Source of the DNA: Rhodothermales bacterium
GTDB taxonomy: Bacteria > Bacteroidota > Rhodothermia > Rhodothermales > JAHQVL01
Reading direction: 5' to 3'
NCBI GenBank assembly: GCA_041391505.1
Contig: JAWKNW010000015.1
Location: forward strand, 62,001-126,000
Length of the DNA stretch: 64,000 bases
Position 1 is the first letter of the stretch; each line of letters starts with the position of its first letter. The notes beneath the pieces are model-generated. The model ran no database searches and had not been told where the DNA came from. It worked only from the letters and a program-made list of their open reading frames with translations. A program made the position numbers and the translations under genes. Below are positions 1 to 8,924 of this stretch, piece after piece.

Positions 1-4
1 TCGA

Positions 5-1057
5 TCATGCGGGGAGACGCGCCGGCGCGGCGGCGCGCCGCGTCAGCAGGCGTCGCTTGCGCCGCTCGTAGGTGTCGAAGAAAACCAGTTGCAGCTTTTT
101 GGCCCCGGAAGTATACGCCCGCGCCGAAAGATTGTCATAGCCGCGCGCCCGGATTTCGTTCAGGATTTCGCGATACATGCGTGCCGCCGCGCCGATGCCG
201 GAGCGGACCGAGCGGTTGAGCGACCCGATGCCGGCGATGCCTTCGACAAAGTACTGCTCCGCCAGCATCATCAGCGCCTCCATCAGTTCGCTGTAGCCTT
301 CGGGGATACCGCCGGCGCCATCGGGCGCGATATCCGGGCAACCGTGCGCCAGCCGCAGCGACTCGGGCAGATAGATGCGCTGGAGCTCGCGCGCATCCTC
401 ACCTACGTCGCGCAGGATGTTGGTGATCTGCATGGCGATGCCGAGGGCGCGAGCCGGCGTCTCGAGCCGGGTGAGATCGGCGCGATCGTCGATGAGGAAG
501 GGCAGCATCATGGCCCCGATGCTGCCGGCGACGAGGTCGGCGTAGCGGATGAGGTCGGCTTCATCCCGTATATGGATCCCCCGGAGATCCCATTCCGCGC
601 CATCGATCAACTCGTGGAGCGGAGGCGTGTGCAGGGTGTACCGGGTGTGGATCTCGGCGAGACGGCGCCACATCAGGCTGTCCGGCGGCGGATGCCCCGA
701 CAGCGACCGGTCGAGTGCCCGCCGCGCCGAGGCGAGCTTCTTGAGCGCGGCGTCCCGTTCGGCCGGCGTGCGGGCATGATCGGCCAGGTTGTCGATCGTC
801 CGGCAGAAATAGTAGAGCGTGGCGATGGGCAGCCGCATGGGGGCCGGAAGCAGCCGCGTGGCGAAGGAAAAGGTGCGCGAGTAATGCCGGAAGATTTTCC
901 AGATGTGCGCATCTTCCCAGGCTCTGCGCGCTTCGGGCAACAGGCCGTCCGGTGCGATGTGGGCGTCTCGATGCGTGAGCGACTCCGGGTGCGCGTTGTA
1001 CTTCATGCAGGTCGTCGTCTGCGTGCCGATGGGCGTTTCGATCGAGGAGGCTTTCAT
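5..1057 (-). CDS. crtB: Phytoene/squalene synthase family protein, probable phytoene synthase
   Basis: Condenses two geranylgeranyl diphosphates to phytoene, the first committed step of carotenoid synthesis. The 350-aa protein shows both aspartate-rich motifs of the trans-isoprenyl synthase family: DNLAD at residues 89-93 and NILRDVGED at 213-221, which bind the diphosphate-Mg2+ groups. I chose the start at 1057 because its ATG overlaps the cruF stop as ATGA (1054-1057), a sign of translational coupling; a later in-frame Met (residue 18) is an alternative. Length is normal for the family. The cruF neighbour supports phytoene rather than squalene synthase, although sequence alone does not strictly exclude the latter. 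The gene is complete at the window edge. Confidence 0.9.
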   Translation of the reverse strand: MKASSIETPIGTQTTTCMKYNAHPESLTHRDAHIAPDGLLPEARRAWEDAHIWKIFRHYSRTFSFATRLLPAPMRLPIATLYYFCRTIDNLADHARTPAERDAALKKLASARRALDRSLSGHPPPDSLMWRRLAEIHTRYTLHTPPLHELIDGAEWDLRGIHIRDEADLIRYADLVAGSIGAMMLPFLIDDRADLTRLETPARALGIAMQITNILRDVGEDARELQRIYLPESLRLAHGCPDIAPDGAGGIPEGYSELMEALMMLAEQYFVEGIAGIGSLNRSVRSGIGAAARMYREILNEIRARGYDNLSARAYTSGAKKLQLVFFDTYERRKRRLLTRRAAAPARLPA

Positions 1058-1893
1058 GAGAGCACGGGCGTCGGGCGTGCCGTGCGCGATTGGGCGACCA
1101 GGTAGAGCGGAAGGGCTGTCGCGATCACGCCGAAGGCGACCGCTCCGTACAGGCCGTAGAGCAGCGAGAGGGCCAGCGGGAATGCGCCGTTGAGCAGGTA
1201 ATACACGGGCGTCCATTCGTGGAAAAGCTCGCGATTTCGGAAGAGGCCGGCGTAGGCCGTCATGATCACGAGCGACACGCCGAACCAGCCGGCCCAGTTG
1301 CTCAGTGGCATCCCGAAGAACACGCCGCCGTTCGGATACGTCCAGAACGGAAAGGCCCGGCTCATCGCCGGGTCGAGCGACACATCCCACAGGACCATGA
1401 ACGCGGCGGCCAGCGGGATGCGCGAAATCGGGCTGCGGGTCAGCCGGCCGGCGAGTTCGTAACTCGCGATCGACATGGCGAACCACGACGGGGGGATGAA
1501 GTAGGGGACGTGGTCCAGGATTTTGGGGCCGAGCCAGAACGTGTAGGCGTATTCGCCGAACGGGATGCCGGTCGTGGTGCCGATCAGCTCGCTGGCGCCG
1601 CCGATGGCGCTGCCGGCAAGCAGGGCCAGTCCCATCGTCTTCCAGCCCGCGCTCGGACCGTACATGAGCACCGGCAGGATGGGGAGAATGGCCATGTAGG
1701 TCCAGGTCGGACCCTTCACGAGCGTCGGATAATACGCCCCGAACAGCGCGAGACTGGCGGGGAAAAGCTTCAGGAGGAGACTCCCCCCGATGCTGAAACC
1801 CATCGCCGCGACGAAGACGAGCGCGAAACGTTTGAGCCACCGGTCGGTCGAAGCGCCGTGGTCGGGAGGGAGCAAGGTGTAGGGAACTGTCAT
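1054..1893 (-). CDS. cruF: CruF-like carotenoid 1',2'-hydratase (DUF422), integral membrane protein
   Basis: A 279-aa polytopic membrane protein, about seven hydrophobic segments, of the CruF/bisanhydrobacterioruberin hydratase (DUF422) family. Members add water across the 1',2' double bond of acyclic or monocyclic carotenoids, giving the tertiary hydroxyl that is later glycosylated in Salinibacter- and Rhodothermus-type pigments. Conserved-looking stretches include GTTTGIPFGEYAYT and WDVSLDPAMS, with acidic and polar residues inside membrane segments. It sits directly upstream of crtB on the same strand with a 4-bp overlap, so the two are almost certainly co-transcribed. The exact product (saproxanthin- or salinixanthin-like) cannot be told from this window because the glycosyltransferase, cyclase and ketolase genes are not here. 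Confidence 0.87.
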   Translation of the reverse strand: MTVPYTLLPPDHGASTDRWLKRFALVFVAAMGFSIGGSLLLKLFPASLALFGAYYPTLVKGPTWTYMAILPILPVLMYGPSAGWKTMGLALLAGSAIGGASELIGTTTGIPFGEYAYTFWLGPKILDHVPYFIPPSWFAMSIASYELAGRLTRSPISRIPLAAAFMVLWDVSLDPAMSRAFPFWTYPNGGVFFGMPLSNWAGWFGVSLVIMTAYAGLFRNRELFHEWTPVYYLLNGAFPLALSLLYGLYGAVAFGVIATALPLYLVAQSRTARPTPVLS

Positions 1894-1991
1894 GTGGTGG
1901 ATGAAGGTTCTTCCTGGTCGTTACGAAGCCGGGCTCGCTGGTGTTCTCGGCACGGCAAGCGCGACTAACGCACGTGTAAACCCATACGTCG

Positions 1992-2717
1992 ATGATCGTT
2001 GTACTGGCGCCGGAGTATTTACCGGGAGGTCTTTTCCCCGCGCTCGCGCGTAGGGCGGACCTCGTGATACTGGCCGACACGTACCAGTACAGCCGGCAAT
2101 CGTACCAGAACCGCACCCGGGTGCGCACGCCTCAGGGCTGGCAGTGGTTGTCCGTACCGCTGCTCGGCCGGCAGCACGGGCGCCCGATCCGGGAGACGAT
2201 CGTGGATCCGCGCGCGGCCTGGTCCGGCAGCCACCGGCGCTCGATTCAGTACAACTACAGCTCCGCCCCGTTTTATGACTACTACATCGATCCGCTCATG
2301 GAAATATGGGATCAGGAGTGGCGTGTTCTCGGGGATCTGACCTGCCGGAGCATGGAATGGATGGCCGACATGCTGGCGCCGGCCACGGCCCTGCGCCGCG
2401 CCTCCTCGCTCCCGGGCGCCCCGGACACGCTGGAGGCGATCTGCCGGGCGCTCGGACGTGAAGACGTGCTAATGCCCGAGGCGCAAAGCCGGCGCGACGC
2501 GGCCCGGGTCAGCGACCCGCACGTCGCGACGTTCGACTTGCCGGCCTATCGCCAGAACTTCGAAGGCTTCGTGCCCGGCATGTCGGGGCTGGATGTGCTG
2601 TTCAACTACGGTCCGGAAAGCGGCCGGCTGCTGGATGCCGGTCTGCACATCGCGCCGATGCCGGCGCGTTCAGACGGTCGGCAGGACGCGATCCATCCGG
2701 GCGGCGATATCGCGTAA
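1992..2717 (+). CDS. WbqC-like family protein
   Basis: A 241-aa protein recognisable as a WbqC family member by its opening (MIVVLAPEYLPG), the YQYSRQSYQNRTR segment and the following WLSVPL and HRRSIQYNY blocks. WbqC-like proteins often occur near surface polysaccharide or glycan genes, but their biochemical role is poorly defined. It is divergent from cruF, with about 98 bp between the starts, and its 3' end overlaps the 3' end of the convergent isomerase-like gene by 48 bp. The last ~20 residues are low in similarity-like features, so the tail may be lineage specific. No signal peptide or membrane segment is visible, so it is probably cytoplasmic. Confidence 0.82.
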   Translation: MIVVLAPEYLPGGLFPALARRADLVILADTYQYSRQSYQNRTRVRTPQGWQWLSVPLLGRQHGRPIRETIVDPRAAWSGSHRRSIQYNYSSAPFYDYYIDPLMEIWDQEWRVLGDLTCRSMEWMADMLAPATALRRASSLPGAPDTLEAICRALGREDVLMPEAQSRRDAARVSDPHVATFDLPAYRQNFEGFVPGMSGLDVLFNYGPESGRLLDAGLHIAPMPARSDGRQDAIHPGGDIA

Positions 2718-3566
2718 CCGATCGGCATTGCCGCCGGAGACCTCGGCGGCGGCCCAGCCGACATACCCGATGTCGGCCAGCGCGGCGTTCACCGCCGGCC
2801 AGTCGCAATCCCCTTCGCCGATCTCGACCTTGAAGCCTTCCCACAGCCCTTGGTCGTTGCGCTTTTCGCGGCTGAATTCCTTGACGTCCAGCTTGAGGAT
2901 GCGCGGACCCAGCGTGCGAATCCACTGCTCGGGCCACCCGTAATTCACGATGTTGCCGATATCGAAATGCGCGCCGATCCACGGGCTGTCGAATTCGTCG
3001 ATGTACCGTGCGAACTCGAGGGGGCTGAGCAGAAACTGATTCCAGACGTTTTCCAGCGCGATCTTTACGCCCACCTCGCGGGCGAGCGGGAGCACCTTGC
3101 GGATTTCGGCCTGCGACCGCTCGTAGGCTTCCGCATAACTCACCTCCTTGTTCACCACCGCCGGCACGAGGAGCACCGTCGTGCAGCCGTAGCGGCGGCC
3201 CTCCCGCAGGGCATGCTCCAGGGCAGCGCGCCCCTCTTCACGCACGGCGGGGTCGGGGTCGGAAAGCGTCTTGCGCCAGTGGACGGAATCGACCAGGCCC
3301 GGTATCAGGAGGCCGGTGGCGTCGCGGGCGTCGACGACCTCCTGCGGGTCGAGATCGCTCGGGCTGTCGAGCTCGACCCCGTCGAATCCGATCTCCTTGA
3401 GCAGCTTGAACTTGTCCAGGATCGAGAGGGGCTCGTCGACCATGCCGAACTTGAGCGCCTTGAACAGGCGCTTGCGGGGCGCGAAGCCGGACAGCGGCAG
3501 CGCCGGCGCGGCGGCGAGCGCGAGGCTCAGGCCACCGGCCTGCGACAGAAACGTGCGACGATTCAT
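2670..3566 (-). CDS. Exported sugar phosphate isomerase/epimerase-like TIM-barrel protein (AP endonuclease 2 family)
   Basis: A 298-aa protein with an export signal in the first ~28 residues (MNRRTFLSQAGG followed by an Ala/Leu-rich stretch; Tat-like RR). The rest is a xylose-isomerase-like TIM barrel (PF01261 type). Candidate metal/substrate residues lie in the blocks DGVELD, ALENVW, HFDIGN, LDVKEF and AAEVSGG near the C-terminal edges of strands. Such proteins isomerise or epimerise sugars or keto-sugars, often beside Gfo/Idh/MocA oxidoreductases, as here: the oxidoreductase ends 17 bp upstream of this ATG on the same strand. A joint role in periplasmic sugar conversion is inferred. The substrate is unknown. 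Confidence 0.85.
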   Translation of the reverse strand: MNRRTFLSQAGGLSLALAAAPALPLSGFAPRKRLFKALKFGMVDEPLSILDKFKLLKEIGFDGVELDSPSDLDPQEVVDARDATGLLIPGLVDSVHWRKTLSDPDPAVREEGRAALEHALREGRRYGCTTVLLVPAVVNKEVSYAEAYERSQAEIRKVLPLAREVGVKIALENVWNQFLLSPLEFARYIDEFDSPWIGAHFDIGNIVNYGWPEQWIRTLGPRILKLDVKEFSREKRNDQGLWEGFKVEIGEGDCDWPAVNAALADIGYVGWAAAEVSGGNADRLRDIAARMDRVLPTV

Positions 3567-3583
3567 GAGATAGGGTGCTACGA

Positions 3584-4894
3584 TCAGGAGAAAAAGCGTT
3601 CGACCTGGGTGACGCCCGGGACGGCGACCGGCGCTTCGGCGAGGGATCCGAACGCGAAGTCGTCCGGCACGAGCTTCTGCTCGGACCGCATCATCTGCTC
3701 CCAGGTCAATTCCTGCCCGGTATAGCAGGCCTCGCGTCCGAGCAGCGCCGTCATCGTGCTGTAGGCGACCTCTTCGGCTTCGTTGAGCGGCTTGCCCTCG
3801 CGGATGCTCGCGATCAGGTCGGCATGCTCCTGCACATACGGGTTGTTGCCTTTTTCCGGGTACTCGAAGATCACTTTGCCTTTGTGCGAGGTGAGAAGCG
3901 AGGAATCCGGGTTGACGTCCGCCACGCCTTCGGTGCCGATGATGCGGTTGGACACGTTCGTGTAGCAGTTTTCCATCTGCCGGCACATGGCCGTCACGCG
4001 CGCCCCGTTGGCGTAGGTGTACTGGATGTTGAAGTTGTCCCAGATGTGGCCGAACGATGGGTCGACGCGTTTCTGCCGGCCGCCGGAGCCGATGGCGCTG
4101 ACGGGCGGTCCCTGCATCACCCAGTTGATCGCGTCCAGGTTATGGACGAACTGCTCGACGATGTGGTCGCCGGAGAGCCACGTGAAATAGTACCAGTTGC
4201 GGCACTGCCACTCCATGTCGGACATGCCCGGCTTGCGCGGACGCAGCCAGATGGGGCCCGTCAGGTAATACTCCGAGGCGCCGACGACCTGCCCGATGCG
4301 GCCTTCGTGGATGCGCTTGACGGCTTCGACGTAGCTGGGCTGCCGGCGGTACTGGGTGCCGGCCACGATCGACAGCCCCTTCGCTTTCGCCATCTCGCCC
4401 GATTCGATGACCGAGCGGACGCCCGAGGGGTCCACGCCGCAGGGCTTCTCGATGAAACAGTGTTTGCCGGCCTCGACGGCGTACCGGAGGTGGATCGGCC
4501 GGAAGCCCGGGGGCGTGGCCATGATCACGAGGTCGACGTCGCTTTCGATGACGTGTTTGTAGGCGTCGAACCCGCTGAAGCAGTGGTCGTCCTTCACCTG
4601 GTAGCTGTCGCCGAGCGCTTCCTTCAGCGGCATCCGACGCTCTTCGAGCCGGTCGCGGAAGAGGTCTCCCATGGCGACGAGCTGGACGCCTTCCGAGGAT
4701 TCCGCGCAATCGCGCGCCGCCCCGGATCCGCGGCCGCCGATGCCGATCAGGCCCACGCGGATCGCGTCGGAGCCGCCGGCGTAGGCGAAGTTGCCCGAGG
4801 GCATGAGGCTGGCTGCGAGGCCTGTCGTGGCGGCAGCCGTTTTGAGAAATGCGCGCCGGGTGACCGGATTGATGATGCGTTCGTCCGCGTTCAC
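3584..4894 (-). CDS. Tat-exported Gfo/Idh/MocA family oxidoreductase
   Basis: A 436-aa NAD(P)-dependent sugar oxidoreductase of the Gfo/Idh/MocA class. A twin-arginine signal (TRRAFLKTAAATTG) occupies residues ~12-40. The Rossmann dinucleotide motif GLIGIGGRGSG follows at ~48, and the family EKP motif (CFIEKPCGVD) is in the middle of the protein. The start is GTG: a GGAGG Shine-Dalgarno (4901-4905) lies 6 nt upstream of it and there is no better ATG. It is followed after 17 bp by the isomerase-like gene, probably one transcript. Planctomycete and Bacteroidota genomes carry many such exported pairs linked to glycan use. The exact sugar cannot be assigned. Confidence 0.9.
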   Translation of the reverse strand: MNADERIINPVTRRAFLKTAAATTGLAASLMPSGNFAYAGGSDAIRVGLIGIGGRGSGAARDCAESSEGVQLVAMGDLFRDRLEERRMPLKEALGDSYQVKDDHCFSGFDAYKHVIESDVDLVIMATPPGFRPIHLRYAVEAGKHCFIEKPCGVDPSGVRSVIESGEMAKAKGLSIVAGTQYRRQPSYVEAVKRIHEGRIGQVVGASEYYLTGPIWLRPRKPGMSDMEWQCRNWYYFTWLSGDHIVEQFVHNLDAINWVMQGPPVSAIGSGGRQKRVDPSFGHIWDNFNIQYTYANGARVTAMCRQMENCYTNVSNRIIGTEGVADVNPDSSLLTSHKGKVIFEYPEKGNNPYVQEHADLIASIREGKPLNEAEEVAYSTMTALLGREACYTGQELTWEQMMRSEQKLVPDDFAFGSLAEAPVAVPGVTQVERFFS

Positions 4895-4900
4895 GGGATA

Positions 4901-4905
4901 CCTCC
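4901..4905 (-). promoter_or_regulatory. Shine-Dalgarno site deciding a GTG start
   Basis: On the minus strand GGAGG stands 6 nt before the GTG at 4894-4892 of the Gfo/Idh/MocA gene. It supports GTG initiation there, in front of the Tat signal. Confidence 0.7.
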
Positions 4906-5039
4906 AGGGTGTTTACAGATAACGGGCCTGTGCCCGGGCAGCGCGGCTGTCGCCCGCCCGCCGAGAGGCCACAGGCTGCAGGCGGATGCCTGCGGTGATT
5001 CCGGGCACAATAAACAAACGAAACCGCGAGCAAGGCAAT

Positions 5040-5070
5040 AAAAAACCCGGCCCACGAAGCGTGGACCGGG
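5040..5070 (-). terminator. Rho-independent terminator downstream of the small coiled-coil gene
   Basis: Read on the minus strand this is a 10-bp stem (CCCGGTCCAC with GTGGGCCGGG, one non-Watson-Crick pair) with a 5-nt loop, followed by six T residues. It lies 29 bp past the stop at 5099. It separates the small gene from the Gfo/Idh/MocA gene further downstream. Confidence 0.85.
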
Positions 5071-5098
5071 TGAAAATCTTTCGTCTGTGCGCGGACCG

Positions 5099-5326
5099 TC
5101 AGTTCTGGGTGGTGTACTGATGGTATTTGTGCCAGATGCGCGTGGCCTCGATGCTGTCCCCAAACGGCGAGCCGTGCTTCTCGTAGACCTTGTTCATCGT
5201 GGTGTGCAGGCGTTGAAGCGCGGTGTCGAGAGCCTTCACCTGCAGCTTGAGCCGGCCGTTCGCCTCACGCAGCGAACGCAGCGCCGATTCGAGCTTCTCG
5301 ATGTTGACGTTGCTGTTGGTTTTCAT
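5099..5326 (-). CDS. Small predicted coiled-coil protein, unknown function
   Basis: A 75-aa protein starting MKTNSNVNIEKLES, with a heptad-like stretch of Leu and charged residues up to about residue 45 that should form a coiled coil, and a polar, aromatic tail (RIWHKYHQYTTQN). A longer reading up to 5419 is possible but its extra N-terminus looks non-coding. No family was recognised. A strong terminator 29 bp downstream supports it being a real, separately expressed gene. It has no signal peptide, so it is probably cytoplasmic. Nothing nearby suggests a role. Confidence 0.6.
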   Translation of the reverse strand: MKTNSNVNIEKLESALRSLREANGRLKLQVKALDTALQRLHTTMNKVYEKHGSPFGDSIEATRIWHKYHQYTTQN

Positions 5327-5500
5327 ACGTTCAAGGAGATCCCGTGTTGATTGAGTGCGTCCCCAGAATACGATGAGGGGCCAGCCGCCGCCATGAGCCA
5401 CCGGCGCATAGGCGCTCAACTATCGGCGCAAAACCAAAACATGGCGCGACGATGCGACTCCGGACGCCCTGTGAACCCGCATACGGGATTCCGGTTCGGC

Positions 5501-7300
5501 TCAGGGCTGCGCGGTATCGCCGACGGTCCAGGCCCGCTGCCAGGTGCCGAGGTGGGTCAGGCCGAGCGTGATGCCGCCAAAGGCGCCGATGCCGGCGATG
5601 GCGCCCGGGTTGGTGGAAATGGTCGCGTTCGGGCCGATGGTGAGATCGAGGCCGTAGTCGGTGGACGTGATATTATTGATCAGATCCTGCATTTCCTCCT
5701 CGAAGTCGTCGAGCTCGTCCTTGCGGCGGTGCCAGTAGAACGGCGCCTCGTAGATGAGCGCCCCGTTGGCCTTGCGAATGCGCAGGGTGAGGTCCCCCAT
5801 GCGGCTCTGCGTGCCCCAGGTGCAGTTGGTTGCCCACGTGCGCGATTTCGTGACGGTGTTGTACGCGCACACGTCGTAGGGGGTGTCGCTGTCCCACAGG
5901 CGGTTCAGCGCGCTGAGGCGCGTGACGACCAGGTCAAGGTAGACGAGGTCCTGAATCTTGAACGGGCGGGTAGCGAACGGGCTGCCCGTCGACCTCAGGT
6001 TGGGATCGAAGCCCGCTGCGACGGGAAAGGTGTAGCGCTCCTCGTCGGCGAGTTCCATCGTCAGCAGCGAACGGCCGTGGTTCTGCGCATTGAATAGCTC
6101 CAGGTAGATCTCCTCCTGCGGGTCGAAAACGGACAGGAACGCATCGAATTTGGTGATCGACAGCGGAACGACCGGGACGGCATCCGTGCGAAACAGCACC
6201 TGCCAGCCGTAGGTGCCGCTGTAGTCATGCTGATGGCTGTAATACAGGGCGTCCTGTCCGCTCGGCAGCGACCAGGCGGCGCCGTAGTCGCGGAGTACGG
6301 ATACGTCCATGTGCCCGAAGTTGGGTACGCCTTCTTCAATCGCGATCAGGCTGCCCGAGATCGACACGTCGCCGGAGAGATCGACGTACGGGTTGAGCAT
6401 GTCCGACGGCGTTTTGACCAGCACGATCCCCGTCCAGTTGAACGCAACATCCGGCAGGACGCGCAGGTTGCCTTCCACCACCAGAACGCCCTCGCCGGAG
6501 AAGCCATTGCTCACGATGAGATCGCCCTGGAAGGTCATGACTTCGTGGATGCCGTCGTTGAAGGAGCCGCCAAGGTCGGCGAGATCGGTGACGACGAGGT
6601 GCGAGCCGGGGTTCTTCGCGACATACGTCGCCACGGTCTGGCTCACCTGATCCGGGAAGTAGATGCCCGTGGAGTGGTCGTACGCGTCCCGCTGCACCTG
6701 CGTCACCGGCAGCACCGAGATTTCCGGATGGTTGCTCGAGACGAGCGCCGTGTTCAGGTCGTTTTGCAGGTCGTACCACCCAATGCCCAGTTCGCCGAGG
6801 CTGTCGATGGCGCTGAGTTCATCGACCAGCATGTCTTCCAGGTCGAGCAGGCTCTGGTCGTCGAGCACGACATGCTGCAGGTTCAGCTGCGCGAGGGGGG
6901 AGATCTGCGCGTCCAGGTTGGCTGCCTTGATCTGGAGGCCGCCGCGGGCCGCGAAGTTATTCCACTCGTACCGGCTACGGATCTCGTGTATGGCGCTTCC
7001 GTATTCCGCCTGGACCGTGTAGTCCAGGACGTTGCCATCCCGGGTGTAGTTCACGACCCGATACATCCCGCCGCTCTGGTGGACGCTGTCGAAGGGCGCT
7101 GTCGTGCCGACGCCGTTGGAGGAGACCCAGTGCGTGAGCACGACTTTTCGCGCCTCCAGCGCCAGTTCGCGTGCGATCAGGCTGTTCTGATGGTCGGAGG
7201 TTTCCGCTTCAGCCTGGAGGCTGGTCAGTCGTGAACTGTTCTGGAGCGTGACGATGATAACGGTCAACGCGAGCGCGGCAATGACGGCCCCTTTACCCAT
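5501..7300 (-). CDS. Large exported or membrane-anchored protein of unknown function
   Basis: A 599-aa protein with one N-terminal hydrophobic segment (residues ~4-20) followed at once by a polar helix (residues ~22-55), an arrangement resembling type IV pilin-like or PilX-like anchored proteins. The central part (about 200-340) has many short beta-type blocks with Gly-rich turns, such as GDLIVSNGFSGEGVLVVEGN and GDVSISGSLIAIEEG. This looks like the beta-helix or polymer-forming-like middle found in exported proteins that process or display pilus components. The C-terminal third is mixed and ends without a T9SS sorting domain. No catalytic motif was seen. It stands alone, with a ~560-bp gap upstream. 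Confidence 0.75.
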   Translation of the reverse strand: MGKGAVIAALALTVIIVTLQNSSRLTSLQAEAETSDHQNSLIARELALEARKVVLTHWVSSNGVGTTAPFDSVHQSGGMYRVVNYTRDGNVLDYTVQAEYGSAIHEIRSRYEWNNFAARGGLQIKAANLDAQISPLAQLNLQHVVLDDQSLLDLEDMLVDELSAIDSLGELGIGWYDLQNDLNTALVSSNHPEISVLPVTQVQRDAYDHSTGIYFPDQVSQTVATYVAKNPGSHLVVTDLADLGGSFNDGIHEVMTFQGDLIVSNGFSGEGVLVVEGNLRVLPDVAFNWTGIVLVKTPSDMLNPYVDLSGDVSISGSLIAIEEGVPNFGHMDVSVLRDYGAAWSLPSGQDALYYSHQHDYSGTYGWQVLFRTDAVPVVPLSITKFDAFLSVFDPQEEIYLELFNAQNHGRSLLTMELADEERYTFPVAAGFDPNLRSTGSPFATRPFKIQDLVYLDLVVTRLSALNRLWDSDTPYDVCAYNTVTKSRTWATNCTWGTQSRMGDLTLRIRKANGALIYEAPFYWHRRKDELDDFEEEMQDLINNITSTDYGLDLTIGPNATISTNPGAIAGIGAFGGITLGLTHLGTWQRAWTVGDTAQP

Positions 7301-7861
7301 GTTCGTGGCTGATTATGGCTGTAAAAGACAGGGGAGGCGGATGTATGATACCGCGCTGGTCTTTTAAGCGTCTACGCCGGAAAGGAGTACGTGACGTGCG
7401 CCTTTAGCGCATAGCCATGTGATCGGAATGTACGGGGTAGGAGGGGGGTTATCGGATGCCGGCCTGCGCACTGGCTGCAGGGATTCGTTCGGAATTCTTC
7501 CGTAGCACGTCCGAACCGTGAAGAATTTTCAGCAACGTCGATTCACGGAAATCCAGCCCAGAGCGGTTCAGGACGCTATGTGCGGGGTTTCCGTCGACAA
7601 ATCCGTCGATCGTCTCCGGACGACCTGGAAATGGACGGGTTTGCACTTCGTGGCATGTTATTTGAAGATTCCAGACGACCGGAACCGGTCCAAGTTCAGG
7701 CCATACCAGGAAGGGTGCAAACATCTCCTGGCGCCGTAGACCCTGCCGCATGCGATCGATCGTCCCGGATCGCGCACCTCCTCTTGCGGCTTGTCCTTTC
7801 TGGCAGACGTTCTCGGGCCGTTGCGAATCTCTAATATTCTCTCATTTCAGCGGTAGACATC
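7301..7861. other. 561-bp intergenic region between divergent genes, no supported gene
   Basis: Lies between the divergent starts at 7300 (-) and 7862 (+). Open frames of 60-100 codons exist on both strands, but none has family-like features, a convincing start or normal composition. A short GTGCGC/GCGCAT inverted repeat sits near 7397-7415. No terminator, tRNA or period-7 repeat was seen. It probably holds the two divergent promoters and may include a decayed gene. Confidence 0.4.
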
Positions 7862-8911
7862 GTGAGAAAGCCCTCCACGCAAGACCTGCCGGTCCTGCTC
7901 GATGCGATACGCGTATTGCATGAGCAGATCCGTAATCGTGTAGTTGCCGCCTGTGAACTGGCGGACACCGACCACCTGGCCGACGTGGCCGAGGAATCCG
8001 ACGAAGACACGATCTACCACATCGACCGCGTCGGTGAATCCGAACTGGTACCGTTTCTGGAACGCCACGTCGCCCCGGACATCCCGATCGTGCTGATCGC
8101 CGAAGGCCTCGCCGGCGGCGAAATGGTGCTCCCGCGGGGCGCCTCGGCCGAAGAGGCCCGCTGGCGCATCATCATGGATCCGATCGACGGCACGCGGGGC
8201 CTGATGTATCAGAAGCGGAGCGCCTGGATTCTCACCGGCGTCGCCCCGAATCTGGGACCCGAGACGGCGCTCAGCGATATCGTGCTGGCGGTGCAGACGG
8301 AAATCCCGCTGGTCAAGCAGCATCTCTCCGACGTGCTCTGGGCCACGCGCGGCGAGGGCGCCCGCGCCGAGCGCTACAACCGCATCACGGGCGCGCGCCG
8401 GCCGCTGCTCCTTCGCCCCTCCCGCGCCACGACCGTCGAGCACGGTTTCGCCACGATCTCCCGCATTTTCCCCGGCGGCCGCGACGTGCTCGCCGCCATC
8501 GACGACACGCTCATCCAGACCCTCATCGGTCCGGTCCAGGAAGGCCGCGCGCATTGCTTTGAGGACCAGTACATCTCGACGGGCGGCCAGTTGTACGAGC
8601 TGATGACGGGGCACGACCGTTTTGTGGCCGATCTGCGCCCTTTTCTCTCGACCCTGCTCGCCGATCGCGGCGAATCCACGGGGATCTGCTGCCATCCGTA
8701 CGACCTCTGCACGAAACTGATCGCGGAGGAGCTGGGCGTGCATATCGTCGACCCGGCCGGCGGGCCGGCCGATGCGCCGCTGCGGCTGCTTTACGACGTG
8801 GCGTGGGCCGGTTATGCCAACAGTGTGCTGCGCGACCGGATCGAGCCGGTGCTGCAGGACCTGCTGCATCGCTGGCAGATGATCGAGACCGTCAGCGCGT
8901 CCGCGGCCTGA
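7862..8911 (+). CDS. Inositol monophosphatase superfamily protein
   Basis: A 349-aa member of the Mg2+-dependent, Li+-sensitive phosphatase fold (inositol monophosphatase/FBPase/CysQ). The hallmark metal-binding motif appears as IIMDPIDGTRGL at ~residues 102-113, with an upstream acidic site (EESDEDTIYHID and IAEGLAGGE) that would supply further metal ligands. Near the C-terminus HIVDPAGGPADAPL replaces the usual WDxAxG block. The start is GTG with a weak ribosome site, so the N-terminal boundary is less certain than the gene. It is longer than the usual 260-270 aa, with an insert between residues 120 and 230. Substrate unknown; a sugar or inositol phosphate is the family default. Confidence 0.85.
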   Translation: MRKPSTQDLPVLLDAIRVLHEQIRNRVVAACELADTDHLADVAEESDEDTIYHIDRVGESELVPFLERHVAPDIPIVLIAEGLAGGEMVLPRGASAEEARWRIIMDPIDGTRGLMYQKRSAWILTGVAPNLGPETALSDIVLAVQTEIPLVKQHLSDVLWATRGEGARAERYNRITGARRPLLLRPSRATTVEHGFATISRIFPGGRDVLAAIDDTLIQTLIGPVQEGRAHCFEDQYISTGGQLYELMTGHDRFVADLRPFLSTLLADRGESTGICCHPYDLCTKLIAEELGVHIVDPAGGPADAPLRLLYDVAWAGYANSVLRDRIEPVLQDLLHRWQMIETVSASAA

Positions 8912-8924
8912 ACGGTCGTTCGCC

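Noticed and set aside
5..2128. Very long minus-strand frame upstream of crtB
   Set aside because: The part beyond 1057 is a shadow of cruF; Arg/Pro/His-rich composition is typical of out-of-frame translation in GC-rich DNA.
7449..7751. 100-codon frame on the minus strand
   Set aside because: Unnatural composition at both ends, no ribosome site, and overlapping frames of similar length on the other strand. It may be a decayed gene but is not supportable.
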